Shown piece after piece: positions 5,358-12,745 of a stretch of 14,313 nt of DNA (positions are counted from its first letter, which is position 1; the number at the start of each line of letters is the position of its first letter). Below the pieces are notes generated by a model that was not told the DNA's origin, did no database searches, and saw only the letters and a list, made by a program, of their open reading frames with translations. The position numbers and the translations under genes are program-made. Source of the DNA: Ruminococcus sp. UBA1409 (lineage in GTDB: Bacteria > Bacillota > Clostridia > Oscillospirales > Ruminococcaceae); NCBI GenBank assembly GCA_002305045.1, contig DBPX01000022.1, forward strand, positions 131,549-145,861, in the 5' to 3' direction.

Positions 5358-7037
5358 TCACTTTGCCAGTCTCATGGTTATCGTTCTTGTATGGACATCG
5401 TAGCCGGAGTTTGTTCCCATGAACTTCTTGTCGCAGGTGTATCTTGAGGAGTAGTTGGGAAGTATGCTTGCGTTGTAGATGCTTCTTGTGTAGTTGGCGT
5501 TGTACTCCTCGTACAGCTCGACGGTGGCAAATCTTATCGAGAACATCTCGTAGTCTCCGCCTCTTGCGACTGCCGCCTCGGTAGCCTTCTCTACCATCCT
5601 CTCAGCCTCGCTCAGGCTCTCGGCGTAGTAGCCGTTGACCTTGTACCAGTTGAGGGTCTCGGAGGTCGCAGAGGGCACATTGAAGAACTGCATATCAAAT
5701 ACCTGGCAGTGAGTCTCATGCATGAACTGGTCTGTGACCATGAAGAACTCGTAGCCGACAAGGTTGCTGGCGACGGCTGTCTGACCGGGCTTATCGTCCC
5801 AGGTCGGGTCGATGTTGTACCATCTTCCGTCCGCCTTGACCTTAACCCATACATGCTTGGCGGAGGCGTCGTAGCCGAGTCCGCTTCCTACGCACATCAC
5901 GGTGTCAAAGCCTGCCCTTGAAAGCAGGTAGAAAAGACCCTTTGCGTAGCCAAGACAGGTCGCCCTGCCGTCGACTATCGAGCCGTATGCGGACGCTACC
6001 CACAAATCATTTCTTCCGGCGTAGTTGTCGGAGCTGGAATCGCAGCCCTCGATGAATCTGTCGTGGATGTATAAAATCTTGTCGTAATCCGACCAGGAGC
6101 TTCTAACTCCGCTTAGGATGCTGTCCGCTGCGGACCTAAGCTCCTCCATCATCCTGGCGTCCTCCGCAGAGGAGCTGGTGTAGTAGTCTACCGAGAGGGA
6201 GATTATTCCCTGGTTATACGCCGATACATTGTAGCTGGGTATCCTCTCGACATAGCAGTACTCCACCGCAATAAGGGGGGTTATGAGGTTCATGAAATCG
6301 TCGACCTCGTCCCTTGGGATATAGGAGGAATCTATGTAGATATCGGTCTCGTGGTTTGCAAGACCCTGAGCTATTGCGTTTACAGCGTCGGCATAGCCCT
6401 GGGACTTCATCAGGCTGAGCATATAATCCCAGCCGCTGTCGCTCGCCCAGCTTCCGTAGTTTATGCTGATGTTGCCGGAGCTGCCGGTGTCGGAGCCACC
6501 CTCGTCCAAAACGACATCGCCGTCCTCGTCGTCTGCGGGCTGAGTGCTGGAGGGAACCTTGTCTGTAAGGTATGCGTTGCTGACAAAGCCTACCTCGCCT
6601 CTGTAGTCAACTCTGTACCAGCCGGTGGACGCCCTTCCCGTTACGGCTACAGACTCGTTTTTACTAAATCCGCCGATTCTGTCATAGCTTGCGCTGGGTC
6701 CTACTCTTACATTTACGGCGTCGGTTGCGTACATCGTCAGAGACAGCTCCTCGACGGTGTAGCTGTCCTCATCCTCGGTGGTGGTAGGAGTGGGAGTTGT
6801 CTCCGGCTCGGTTTGAGTGGGAGGCGGAGTAGTCGTCGGCTCGGTGGTTGTTGTGGGTGCGGGAGTGGTTGTCGGCTCGGTGGTGGTGACGGGTGCGGGA
6901 GTGGTTACAGGAGCCGATTCGCTGATGTCAGGGGTGACCTGGGGATTTTCCTCTACCTCCTTGCCGCAGGCTGCCAGAACGCTCACCGACATCACGGCCG
7001 CAAGGACAAGGCACAGAAATCTCTTTGCTTTGCTCAT
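5358..7037 (-). CDS. Lipoprotein with SH3b and transglutaminase-like domains
   Basis: A 559-residue exported protein. Signal peptide with lipobox LAAC, lipidated Cys at 24; a Thr/Pro/Glu-rich linker at about 44-88; a bacterial SH3 domain at about 98-158 (VNVRVGPSASYDRIGGFSKN through GEVGFVSNAYL); an acidic Gly/Ser linker; then a transglutaminase-like domain. Its catalytic triad appears intact: Cys361 in GRATCLGYAKG, His395 in AKHVWVKV and Asp410 in YNIDPTWDD. The layout suggests a membrane-anchored enzyme acting at the cell wall, with SH3b binding peptidoglycan and the core working as a protease or cross-linker; the substrate is unknown. The ATG at 7037 follows GGAGG by 8 bases, so the upstream in-frame ATG at 7052 is not used. 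It lies 27 bases after its paralog, with a shared terminator. Confidence 0.9.
   Translation of the reverse strand: MSKAKRFLCLVLAAVMSVSVLAACGKEVEENPQVTPDISESAPVTTPAPVTTTEPTTTPAPTTTTEPTTTPPPTQTEPETTPTPTTTEDEDSYTVEELSLTMYATDAVNVRVGPSASYDRIGGFSKNESVAVTGRASTGWYRVDYRGEVGFVSNAYLTDKVPSSTQPADDEDGDVVLDEGGSDTGSSGNISINYGSWASDSGWDYMLSLMKSQGYADAVNAIAQGLANHETDIYIDSSYIPRDEVDDFMNLITPLIAVEYCYVERIPSYNVSAYNQGIISLSVDYYTSSSAEDARMMEELRSAADSILSGVRSSWSDYDKILYIHDRFIEGCDSSSDNYAGRNDLWVASAYGSIVDGRATCLGYAKGLFYLLSRAGFDTVMCVGSGLGYDASAKHVWVKVKADGRWYNIDPTWDDKPGQTAVASNLVGYEFFMVTDQFMHETHCQVFDMQFFNVPSATSETLNWYKVNGYYAESLSEAERMVEKATEAAVARGGDYEMFSIRFATVELYEEYNANYTRSIYNASILPNYSSRYTCDKKFMGTNSGYDVHTRTITMRLAK
6774..6908 (-). repeat. 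Thr/Pro-rich low-complexity repeat within the SH3b-transglutaminase gene
   Basis: About 45 codons encode degenerate units such as TTEPTTTPAPTT, repeated between the lipid anchor and the SH3 domain. At DNA level, units containing GTCGGCTCGGTGGT and GGTGCGGGAGTGGTT (plus strand) recur. It is probably a cell-wall-spanning spacer. Near-identical units make it prone to length change and leave misleading open frames on the opposite strand. Confidence 0.8.
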
Positions 7038-7064
7038 TTTTTCTACCTCCAAATATATTCTTGG

Positions 7065-8414
7065 TTAATCGAGATATTTTATAGTGATGGTAAGTGTCCC
7101 TATCTCCTCCTTGAGGCTCCTCGACCAGCTTCCCGTGTCTATCGCCGCCCCGGTCTGGGCTGCCGCCTCCTTTAGTATTTCCTCAAACATAGAGGGCGAA
7201 TAGATGTCGGCAAGCTCCTCGCCGTCCTCCATTCTAAGGTATATGAACTGCCTGCCCTCGCTGGCGGCAGCTATTGCCTGCTCGGTGAGGATTCTTCTGA
7301 CATCCTCCTCGTTTTCAGCCCAGTAGCCTACCTGACGGTAGTAGTTAAGCTCGGTTCCCTCGGCGACGGGGACCTCGTAGTAGCTGCTGTCGTACTTTTT
7401 CTCATGGTCCCTTAGGATAAGCTCGTCTGTAACGAGGAAGTATTCATAGCCTATGAAATCCTCCTCCTTCTTGTCCTGAGGGTCGTCCCAGGTGGGGTCT
7501 ATGGCGTACCATTCGCCGTCAAGCCTGACATAGCACCACTTGTGCTTTATCGAGGGCTCGCTGCCCTCTCCGGTTGCGAACATCGTCTCAAAGCCGGCTC
7601 TTGAAAGCAGAAGATGCATACCGTCCGCATAGCCCTGACAGGTCGCCCTGCCCTCTACTATGGAGCCAAACGCAGTGAAGGGGCTGACGGCGTCCTCGCT
7701 GTAGGTGCAGTTGAGCACGAGGGTGTCGTGAAGGTATTTTATCTTCTCAAAGTCGCTGCCGTCCGGCATGCCGGCTATCATCTCGTCTAGCTTTTCGCCG
7801 AGAAGCCTGTTTCTTTCTGCCGCCTCATCCTCGTACTGAACGCTGTAGTTTATCGTAAGCCCTCTTACCATCCCCTCGTCGGTGACATGCAGCTGGAACC
7901 TGCTCTCGTAGTAGGAGTAGTACATCGCACAGTTGGCAAGAAGCTCCAAAAAGTCCTCAGCCTCCTCCCTCGGGAAGCCGACGCTCAGCGAGCAGTATAC
8001 CTGAACATCCCTTATGGCGTTCATGGCCTCGCCGAGGTTTATTTTAGTGGTATCGTCCAGCCTCTCCCAGACATACTGGATGCCGTTCTCGTAGATAAAC
8101 TCATGCCCGAAGCTATAGTCCCAGCCCTCAGGGGGCTCCTCATAGGATATCTGCCCGGACTGACCGCCTGCGCCGTCGTTTTCGCCGGCTTCATCCGGGA
8201 CGGTCGGCGAGCTGTCCCCTCCGATAGGGGCGCTTGAATCCTCGGAGCCGGGCTGCTGATTCTCTTCGCCGGCGGGCTGGGTAGCAAGACCGCTTCCAGA
8301 GTCCTGCGGGTCGCCGCTGTTGATACTGGTACAGCCGGATGCGCCGATTGCCAGCGAAGCCGCCAGCATCAGCGTAATAAGCCTTTTTGCAAGGTTTAGA
8401 TAGCTTTTTTTCAT
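7065..8414 (-). CDS. Transglutaminase-like lipoprotein
   Basis: A 449-residue lipoprotein with lipobox ASGC (Cys28), an 85-residue Gly/Ser/Glu/Pro-rich spacer, a dockless N-terminal region and a transglutaminase-like core. The triad is visible: Cys259 in GRATCQGYADG, His291 in IKHKWCYV and Asp306 in YAIDPTWDD. It is a clear paralog of the next gene: GSIVEGRATC, LLSRAGF, IDPTWDD and GYEYFLVTDE all have counterparts. It lacks the SH3b domain. Both probably act outside the membrane on wall peptides or proteins, but the substrate is unknown. The ATG at 8414 starts a standard signal peptide (MKKSYLNLAKR). The only nearby Shine-Dalgarno sequence (GAGGA, 8426-8430) is 11 bases away and lies in a hairpin. 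No better start exists upstream in frame. Confidence 0.9.
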   Translation of the reverse strand: MKKSYLNLAKRLITLMLAASLAIGASGCTSINSGDPQDSGSGLATQPAGEENQQPGSEDSSAPIGGDSSPTVPDEAGENDGAGGQSGQISYEEPPEGWDYSFGHEFIYENGIQYVWERLDDTTKINLGEAMNAIRDVQVYCSLSVGFPREEAEDFLELLANCAMYYSYYESRFQLHVTDEGMVRGLTINYSVQYEDEAAERNRLLGEKLDEMIAGMPDGSDFEKIKYLHDTLVLNCTYSEDAVSPFTAFGSIVEGRATCQGYADGMHLLLSRAGFETMFATGEGSEPSIKHKWCYVRLDGEWYAIDPTWDDPQDKKEEDFIGYEYFLVTDELILRDHEKKYDSSYYEVPVAEGTELNYYRQVGYWAENEEDVRRILTEQAIAAASEGRQFIYLRMEDGEELADIYSPSMFEEILKEAAAQTGAAIDTGSWSRSLKEEIGTLTITIKYLD

Positions 8415-8617
8415 GATATCACGAATCCTCTGCCAAGGTGCAGAGGTCTCCTTTCTTTTTTCTGACAGGATTCCCCGTCTACAGCGGCGTGAGGGTCCCA
8501 CGCCCCTGCCAATCTATAATACAATCCGGGGACTGTTTGTATTGCGTTTCCCGAGCCGGAGCTAAAAGGTATTTTTTAGGACAAAAGCTCCCGGCAGGGC
8601 TTCAGCCGTATTATCAC
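8415..8617 (-). promoter_or_regulatory. Structured 5' leader of the transglutaminase gene pair
   Basis: About 200 untranslated bases follow the promoter at 8624-8652. On the minus strand they fold locally into at least four hairpins: 8555-8595 (GCCGGGAGCT with AGCTCCGGC, one bulged G), 8518-8543 (AATACAA/TTGTATT), 8486-8504 (GGCGTG/CACGCC) and 8427-8446 next to the start codon. No T run follows any of them, so control, if any, would be at translation or stability. I compared it by eye with c-di-GMP, c-di-AMP, cobalamin, SAM and lysine riboswitch cores and found no match. The rest of the gap (8653-8711) holds a weak hairpin after the preceding gene. Confidence 0.5.
8427..8446 (-). promoter_or_regulatory. 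Hairpin covering the ribosome binding site of the first transglutaminase-like gene
   Basis: CCTCTGC and GCAGAGG form a perfect 7-bp stem with a 6-base loop on the minus-strand transcript. The 3' arm includes the GAGG of the only plausible Shine-Dalgarno sequence for the ATG at 8414. When folded it would hide that site, a common form of translational control; regulation is inferred. Confidence 0.55.
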
Positions 8618-8623
8618 ATGACT

Positions 8624-8652
8624 ATAATAACCCCAAATGCCGTTGTTGTCAA
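8624..8652 (-). promoter_or_regulatory. Strong SigA promoter for the transglutaminase gene pair
   Basis: On the minus strand a perfect TTGACA (8647-8652) is followed after 17 bases by TATTAT (8624-8629). Transcription would start near 8617. It is among the closest matches to the vegetative consensus in the window. Confidence 0.85.
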
Positions 8653-8711
8653 CTAAAAAATACTTTTTCCCGCATGAAAACCCGAAGGGATATTTTTGCA
8701 GTCCGCCGCCG

Positions 8712-9644
8712 TCAGGCTGAGTCCCCGTCCGTAAGCCCGGACAGAGCCTTAGCCATAACCGAGGAAAGCCCGGCGTCGGGTCTTGAAAACGCCGAGATGT
8801 CAAGATATATAACTCTTGCGGACTCAAGCCCGTCCTCTTCAATATCCCCCTCGAGGCTTGTATCGGCAAAGATTACCTCGGGGTAGAGGGAGATAATGTC
8901 CTGTGCGTCAAGATAAATGTCGCCGTCCTCGCCGACGGCATTTGAGCCGAACGCCGTCAGCATATTTGAGGCAAGGCTCCCGGAGGGCAAAAGCGTGTAT
9001 CCCTCAGGGCTGTAGGACTCGATTATTGCAAACCGGCAGCTTATCCCTGCCGAGTAGGCGGAGTCCATAATCTTTTCAAGCTCGGAAAGCGCCGAGAGTG
9101 CGGCGTCCCTGAAATCCACCGCTCCGTAGAGCACCATCGAGAGGTTTATATACTCCTGACACAGCCCAGGGTAGCTGGAGGGGGTCTCAAGATATAGAGT
9201 CCTGACTCCCGCCTGTGACAGCCTTATCACATCGGCGGAGGCTATCGGCGACTGGGTCACCAAAAGCTCGGGGGCAAGCTCGATTATCCTGTCGATGTCG
9301 GGAAGCGCCGGGCTTCCTATCCTTTCAGGCTCTCCGGGACAGCTGCAGTAGTCGCTCACGGCGACAAGCCGCTCAGCCGCTCCCAAGTCCAAAAGCACGC
9401 TTGTTAGAGCCGGAGACAGCGAGGCTATGCTGCCGGGGGAGCTGTCAAAGCTCTCGCTCCCGAAGCTTACTGGGTAGTCGCTTTTCTCGGGGGGAGTATC
9501 ATATTCAGCGCTGTCGCCGGTGACGGTCGCCATAGGTCTTATGTCGCTGCACCCAAAGGCGGCCAAAAGAGTGAAAAGGGCAAGAGTAAGGCTAAGCGTC
9601 CTTATAAGTCTCCCGCTTAATCCTTTAGGGATGGGTAGTTTCAT
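8712..9644 (-). CDS. ABC transporter substrate-binding lipoprotein, BtuF/FepB type (cobalamin, heme or siderophore)
   Basis: A 310-residue lipoprotein with a signal peptide ending AFGC (Cys32). The mature part has the class III binding-protein layout. The first lobe has SIASLSPALTSVLLDLGAAERLVAVSDYC, PALPDIDRIIELAPELLVTQ and a VRTLYLETP strand. A long helix (SALSELEKIMDSAYSAGI) joins the lobes. The second lobe has FAIIESYSPEGYTLLPSGSL and DIISLYPEVIFADTS. Such proteins deliver cobalamin, heme or ferric siderophores to BtuCD-like permeases, but no permease or ATPase gene is present, so the ligand is open. The ATG at 9644 follows GGAGGA by 8 bases and lies inside the tsaD end (20-base overlap), which ties it to the tRNA-modification operon. 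Confidence 0.88.
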   Translation of the reverse strand: MKLPIPKGLSGRLIRTLSLTLALFTLLAAFGCSDIRPMATVTGDSAEYDTPPEKSDYPVSFGSESFDSSPGSIASLSPALTSVLLDLGAAERLVAVSDYCSCPGEPERIGSPALPDIDRIIELAPELLVTQSPIASADVIRLSQAGVRTLYLETPSSYPGLCQEYINLSMVLYGAVDFRDAALSALSELEKIMDSAYSAGISCRFAIIESYSPEGYTLLPSGSLASNMLTAFGSNAVGEDGDIYLDAQDIISLYPEVIFADTSLEGDIEEDGLESARVIYLDISAFSRPDAGLSSVMAKALSGLTDGDSA

Positions 9645-10656
9645 CGCATATATCCTCCAAGGAAAGGGTTGCAAGGGCGTTAAGCTCTCCGCCTGCCCGC
9701 CTTCCCGCCAAAAAGTCGTAGTATCCCTGAGCGGCTATCATGACTCCGTTGTCGCCGCAGTAGCAGAGCTCCGGCATGAAAAGCTGATAACCTCTTTTAT
9801 CGCACTCTTTTTTTATCCTTCTTCTGACCCCGGAGTTCGCCGCAACCCCTCCGGCAAGGGCGATTTTCGTATAGCCAAGCTCTCCGGCGGCAAGCATGAG
9901 CTTCTCGCTCAGAATGTCGGCTACGGTTTTCTGGAAGGATGCGGCAACCGCATTGACATCAGGCTCCTCGCCCCTCTGCTTTAGGTTGTGTATAAGATTT
10001 ATCACAGCGGTTTTCAGCCCGGAGAAGCTAAAGTCAAGGTCAGAGCCTTCAACCCTGGGGTGCGGCAGGGTATAAAGCGAGCTTTTCCCCCTTTTTGCCG
10101 CCTCGTCGAGGTATTTTCCTCCGGGATAGGGAAATCCAAGAGTCCTTGCTACCTTGTCGTAGCACTCGCCGACGGCGTCGTCTCTCGTCCTGCCGACAAC
10201 CCTCCAGCTGGAGTAATCCCTTACCTCCACAAGATGGGTATGCCCTCCGCTTATGACAAGGCAGAGGTACGGCGGAGTCAGCCCGGGATGGGTGATGTAA
10301 TTCGCCGCCATATGTCCGGCTATGTGGTGGACCGGCACAAGAGGCTTGCCGCTTGCCGCAGAAAGTCCCTTGGCGTAGCTGACGCCGACAAGGAGCGCCC
10401 CTATCAGCCCGGGAGCATAGGTTACGGCTATTGCGTCTATATCCTCAAGACCGAGCCCCGCCCCGGACAGAGCCTCGTCCACAACGCCGCAGATATTCTC
10501 GCAGTGCCTTCTTGAGGCTATCTCCGGCACCACTCCGCCGTAGAGCCTCTGCTCGTCTATCTGCGAGGCGACTGCGTTTGAAAGAGCTGTTCTTCCGTCC
10601 TCGACTACGGCTGCCGCCGTCTCGTCGCAGGAGCTTTCTATTCCTAGTATCCTCAA
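9625..10656 (-). CDS. tsaD: tRNA N6-threonylcarbamoyladenosine transferase TsaD
   Basis: The 343-residue protein is full length for the family. TsaD, with TsaB and TsaE, transfers the threonylcarbamoyl group to A37 of ANN-decoding tRNAs in the cytoplasm. Visible signatures are the nucleotide-binding start GIESSCDETAAAVV (5-18), the metal-binding HIAGH (His111 and His115), SGGHTHLV (136-143), GGVAANSGVR (269-278) and CGDNGVMIA with Asp302. It begins with TTG, whose last bases overlap the rimI stop (TTGA), and GGGAGG precedes it by 9 bases. The start matches where the family begins. Its usual partners tsaB and tsaE are not in the window. Confidence 0.97.
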   Translation of the reverse strand: MRILGIESSCDETAAAVVEDGRTALSNAVASQIDEQRLYGGVVPEIASRRHCENICGVVDEALSGAGLGLEDIDAIAVTYAPGLIGALLVGVSYAKGLSAASGKPLVPVHHIAGHMAANYITHPGLTPPYLCLVISGGHTHLVEVRDYSSWRVVGRTRDDAVGECYDKVARTLGFPYPGGKYLDEAAKRGKSSLYTLPHPRVEGSDLDFSFSGLKTAVINLIHNLKQRGEEPDVNAVAASFQKTVADILSEKLMLAAGELGYTKIALAGGVAANSGVRRRIKKECDKRGYQLFMPELCYCGDNGVMIAAQGYYDFLAGRRAGGELNALATLSLEDICDETTHP

Positions 10657-11141
10657 TCCTTAATACCTCCCGTGCCGTCCGGGGCTTTTTTACCGTCCAC
10701 GGCTCTTGTCATCAGGACGGCGTCCTCTGCCGGCGTTGTATAGTATTCCTTTCTTATACCGACGGAATAAAAGCCAAGCGAGCGGTAAAGCTCTATGGCA
10801 GGGAGATTTCCCGCCCTGACCTCAAGATAGGACTCCCTGCAGCCGTCAAGAAGCTCGCAAAGAAGCGCCCTTGCTATTCCTCTTCTTCTAAGGCTTATGT
10901 CCACCGCAACCGAGTCGACAAAAAGCTCGCAGGGAGCGTCCCCATCGTAGATCACGGTGGCTGCGGCATAGCCTGCGACCTCGCCGCCGATATCCGCTAT
11001 CAGGACGGGAAGCTCCCTTTTCCCGAGGCGGTACAAAAAGTCCTCCCGGCTCCACCTCTCCGAGCCGAAGCACTGCTCCTCCAGCCTCATTATGCCGTCT
11101 ATATCCCTTTTTTCAATGCTCCTTATCCTCGGACGCTGCAT
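10653..11141 (-). CDS. rimI: Ribosomal-protein-alanine N-acetyltransferase RimI-like (GNAT)
   Basis: A 162-residue GNAT acetyltransferase. The acetyl-CoA binding loop is at about 85-90 (RRRGIA, the Q/RxxGxA motif), preceded by LFVDSVAVDISLRR. The C-terminal motif YLEVRAGNLPAIELYRSLGF (105-124) and the closing YY (Tyr133-134) and DAVLM region are typical of RimI. RimI acetylates the N-terminal alanine of S18 in E. coli; here the target is inferred only from family and from its place directly before tsaD, which is common. The ATG at 11141 has GGAGG 9 bases before it and overlaps the end of rsmI by 29 bases. A final stretch of about 15 charged residues goes beyond the fold. Confidence 0.93.
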   Translation of the reverse strand: MQRPRIRSIEKRDIDGIMRLEEQCFGSERWSREDFLYRLGKRELPVLIADIGGEVAGYAAATVIYDGDAPCELFVDSVAVDISLRRRGIARALLCELLDGCRESYLEVRAGNLPAIELYRSLGFYSVGIRKEYYTTPAEDAVLMTRAVDGKKAPDGTGGIKD

Positions 11142-11976
11142 CTGTTTTATCCTCCAAAAGAAGGCTGTAAAGCCTGCTCTTTGTCATCCCGGACTCCCTA
11201 GCAGCCTCCCGGCAGGCGTCGGTAGGTCTTGCGCCGCCGGCTATAAGCTCCTTCACTCTTGCAAGAGCGTCCTCCTCGGTCATCCTTTCTTCCTTTTTCT
11301 CATGATATCCCTCTACAATCAGGACATACTCTCCTCTTGGAGGGCTGTCCTCGTTATAAAGGGTGACGGCGCTGTCAAGAGTCGTCCTTATGATCTCCTC
11401 GTGGAGCTTTGTAAGCTCCCGGCAGATGGTTATTTTCCTGTCCGAAAGGAAAAGGCGCAGGTCCTCAAGGGTTGCCGCCAGCTTATGCGGAGCCTCGTAG
11501 AAGATCAGGGTCCTTGGCTCCCTAGCACATTCCTCAAGACGCTCCCTCCTCGACCTTTTTGCAACCGACAAAAAGCCCTCGAAGGCAAATCTCGAGGTGT
11601 CAAGCCCGCTTACCGCCAGAGCCGCAACCAGAGCGGAGGGACCGGGTATGACCTGAGTCTCGATTCCGTTTTCTGCACAGAGCCTCACAAGGTCCTCCCC
11701 GGGGTCGGAGATGCAGGGCATGCCGGCGTCCGTCACGACAGCGCAGCTCTCGCCTGCCATTATCCGCTTGAAGATAATCTCCCCAGAGTATTTGTGGTTA
11801 TGCTCGTGATAGCTCACCATCGGCTTTTTTATCTTGAAATAGTTTAAAAGCTTTAAGGTGACCCTTGTGTCCTCGGCGGCGATGAAGTCGACGCCTTCAA
11901 GGGTCTTAACTGCACGGAAGCTCATGTCGCCCAGGTTTCCTATCGGCGTCCCGACAATATACAGCCTGCCAGACAT
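11113..11976 (-). CDS. rsmI: 16S rRNA (cytidine1402-2'-O)-methyltransferase RsmI
   Basis: A 287-residue protein of the tetrapyrrole-methylase fold. Signatures: LYIVGTPIGNLGDMSFRAV at the start, AEDTR (34-38), YHEHN (56-60), VVTDAGMPCISDPGEDLV (80-97), IPGPSALVAALAVSG (110-124) and EGFLSVAKRSRRERLE. Near the end, ECAREPRTLIFYEAPHK and CRELTKLHEE are also typical. RsmI uses S-adenosylmethionine to methylate the 2'-OH of C1402 at the decoding centre. A short helical tail (from about residue 235) may bind RNA. It follows the trmN6-like gene by 16 bases; the same pair occurs close together in Bacillus (yabB and yabC). Confidence 0.97.
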   Translation of the reverse strand: MSGRLYIVGTPIGNLGDMSFRAVKTLEGVDFIAAEDTRVTLKLLNYFKIKKPMVSYHEHNHKYSGEIIFKRIMAGESCAVVTDAGMPCISDPGEDLVRLCAENGIETQVIPGPSALVAALAVSGLDTSRFAFEGFLSVAKRSRRERLEECAREPRTLIFYEAPHKLAATLEDLRLFLSDRKITICRELTKLHEEIIRTTLDSAVTLYNEDSPPRGEYVLIVEGYHEKKEERMTEEDALARVKELIAGGARPTDACREAARESGMTKSRLYSLLLEDKTDAASEDKEH

Positions 11977-11992
11977 TCTAAAATCACCCTTT

Positions 11993-12745
11993 TCATCCTA
12001 GCTTGTAGATTCTTTTCATCTCGTCGGAATACTCCCCGTTATCGCCCATGACTATCAGAGGAGGCTCTATTTTCATAAAGCTGGAGCCGCCCAGCCTGCC
12101 CTCCGCCAAGATAAGCCACGGCGGGCTGGAGGCTGTCTTGTGGACAGTTCTTAGCCTCTTTGGCTCTATTTTGCACTCACGCATGGCAAAAAAGATGTCG
12201 CTTAATCTCTCGGGGCGGTTGCAAAGGCAGAGCCTCCCTCCGAATTTTAAAGACCTTTTTGCCGCCCTGCATACATCCAGGATGTCGCACATGGTCTCAT
12301 GCCTTGCTATGACGGCGGCAGGGTCCCTGCTCTTGATTCCTGCGTTGTCCTGCTTGTAGGGAGGGTTGCAGACCACGACATCCAAGGGCTCAGGGCTTTT
12401 AAACTCCCTTAAATCCCCGTGAACCGGGACTATTCCCCGTCCCCCTGAGCGCTCCACCGAGACGGCAAGCTGGCTGTACGCCATATCCTGAAGCTCGACG
12501 GCGTAGATTCTTCTTGGCTGAAAGTCCCTGGCCATCAAAAGGGCGACGATTCCGTTGCCGGAGCAAAGGTCGGCGGCGATATCCTTTTTTCTGGGAGATG
12601 CGAAGTCGGCGAGCAAAAAGGCGTCCGTCCCGAAGCGGTGCTCCCTTGAGACTGCGGCAAAAAAGCCTTCCCTTAGGTCCTCCAGCCTGAAGCCTCCCGA
12701 AAAGCGGCTCACGCCGTCAGACCCGATTTTATCAGCCCCACTCAT
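11993..12745 (-). CDS. trmN6: TrmN6/YabB-family N6-adenine methyltransferase
   Basis: A 250-residue class I SAM-dependent methyltransferase. After a short N-terminal segment come [14 protein letters not shown] (36-49), the SAM-binding [14 protein letters not shown] (59-72), an acidic residue in YAVELQDMA (81-89) and the catalytic NPPY (127-130), the adenine-N6 signature. The family methylates A37 in tRNA1(Val) in E. coli; the target in Firmicutes is inferred. I chose the ATG at 12745, which lies 12 bases after GGAGG and overlaps the dusB stop by 14 bases. The in-frame start at 12784 would overlap dusB more and has no better site. Confidence 0.92.
   Translation of the reverse strand: MSGADKIGSDGVSRFSGGFRLEDLREGFFAAVSREHRFGTDAFLLADFASPRKKDIAADLCSGNGIVALLMARDFQPRRIYAVELQDMAYSQLAVSVERSGGRGIVPVHGDLREFKSPEPLDVVVCNPPYKQDNAGIKSRDPAAVIARHETMCDILDVCRAAKRSLKFGGRLCLCNRPERLSDIFFAMRECKIEPKRLRTVHKTASSPPWLILAEGRLGGSSFMKIEPPLIVMGDNGEYSDEMKRIYKLG

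Noticed and set aside
6351..7175. Long plus-strand open frame opposite the SH3b-transglutaminase gene
   Set aside because: It is opposite a real gene and its Gly/Val/Ser-rich product is the complement of the Thr/Pro repeats. No ribosome site or promoter supports it.
8415..8617. Known riboswitch classes (c-di-GMP-I, c-di-AMP/ydaO, cobalamin, SAM, lysine) in the transglutaminase leader
   Set aside because: None of the conserved core sequences I know for these classes could be placed in the leader, so no class is assigned.
8653..8711. Terminator after the BtuF-like gene
   Set aside because: CCCTTCGGG followed by TTTT gives only a 3-bp stem, and the longer AAAAATA/TATTTTT pairing is AT-rich with an internal loop. 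It may slow transcription but is not a convincing terminator.
10431..11847. Two plus-strand open frames opposite tsaD, rimI and rsmI
   Set aside because: They are antisense to clear conserved enzymes; Arg/Ser-rich products are typical of shadow frames in this composition.
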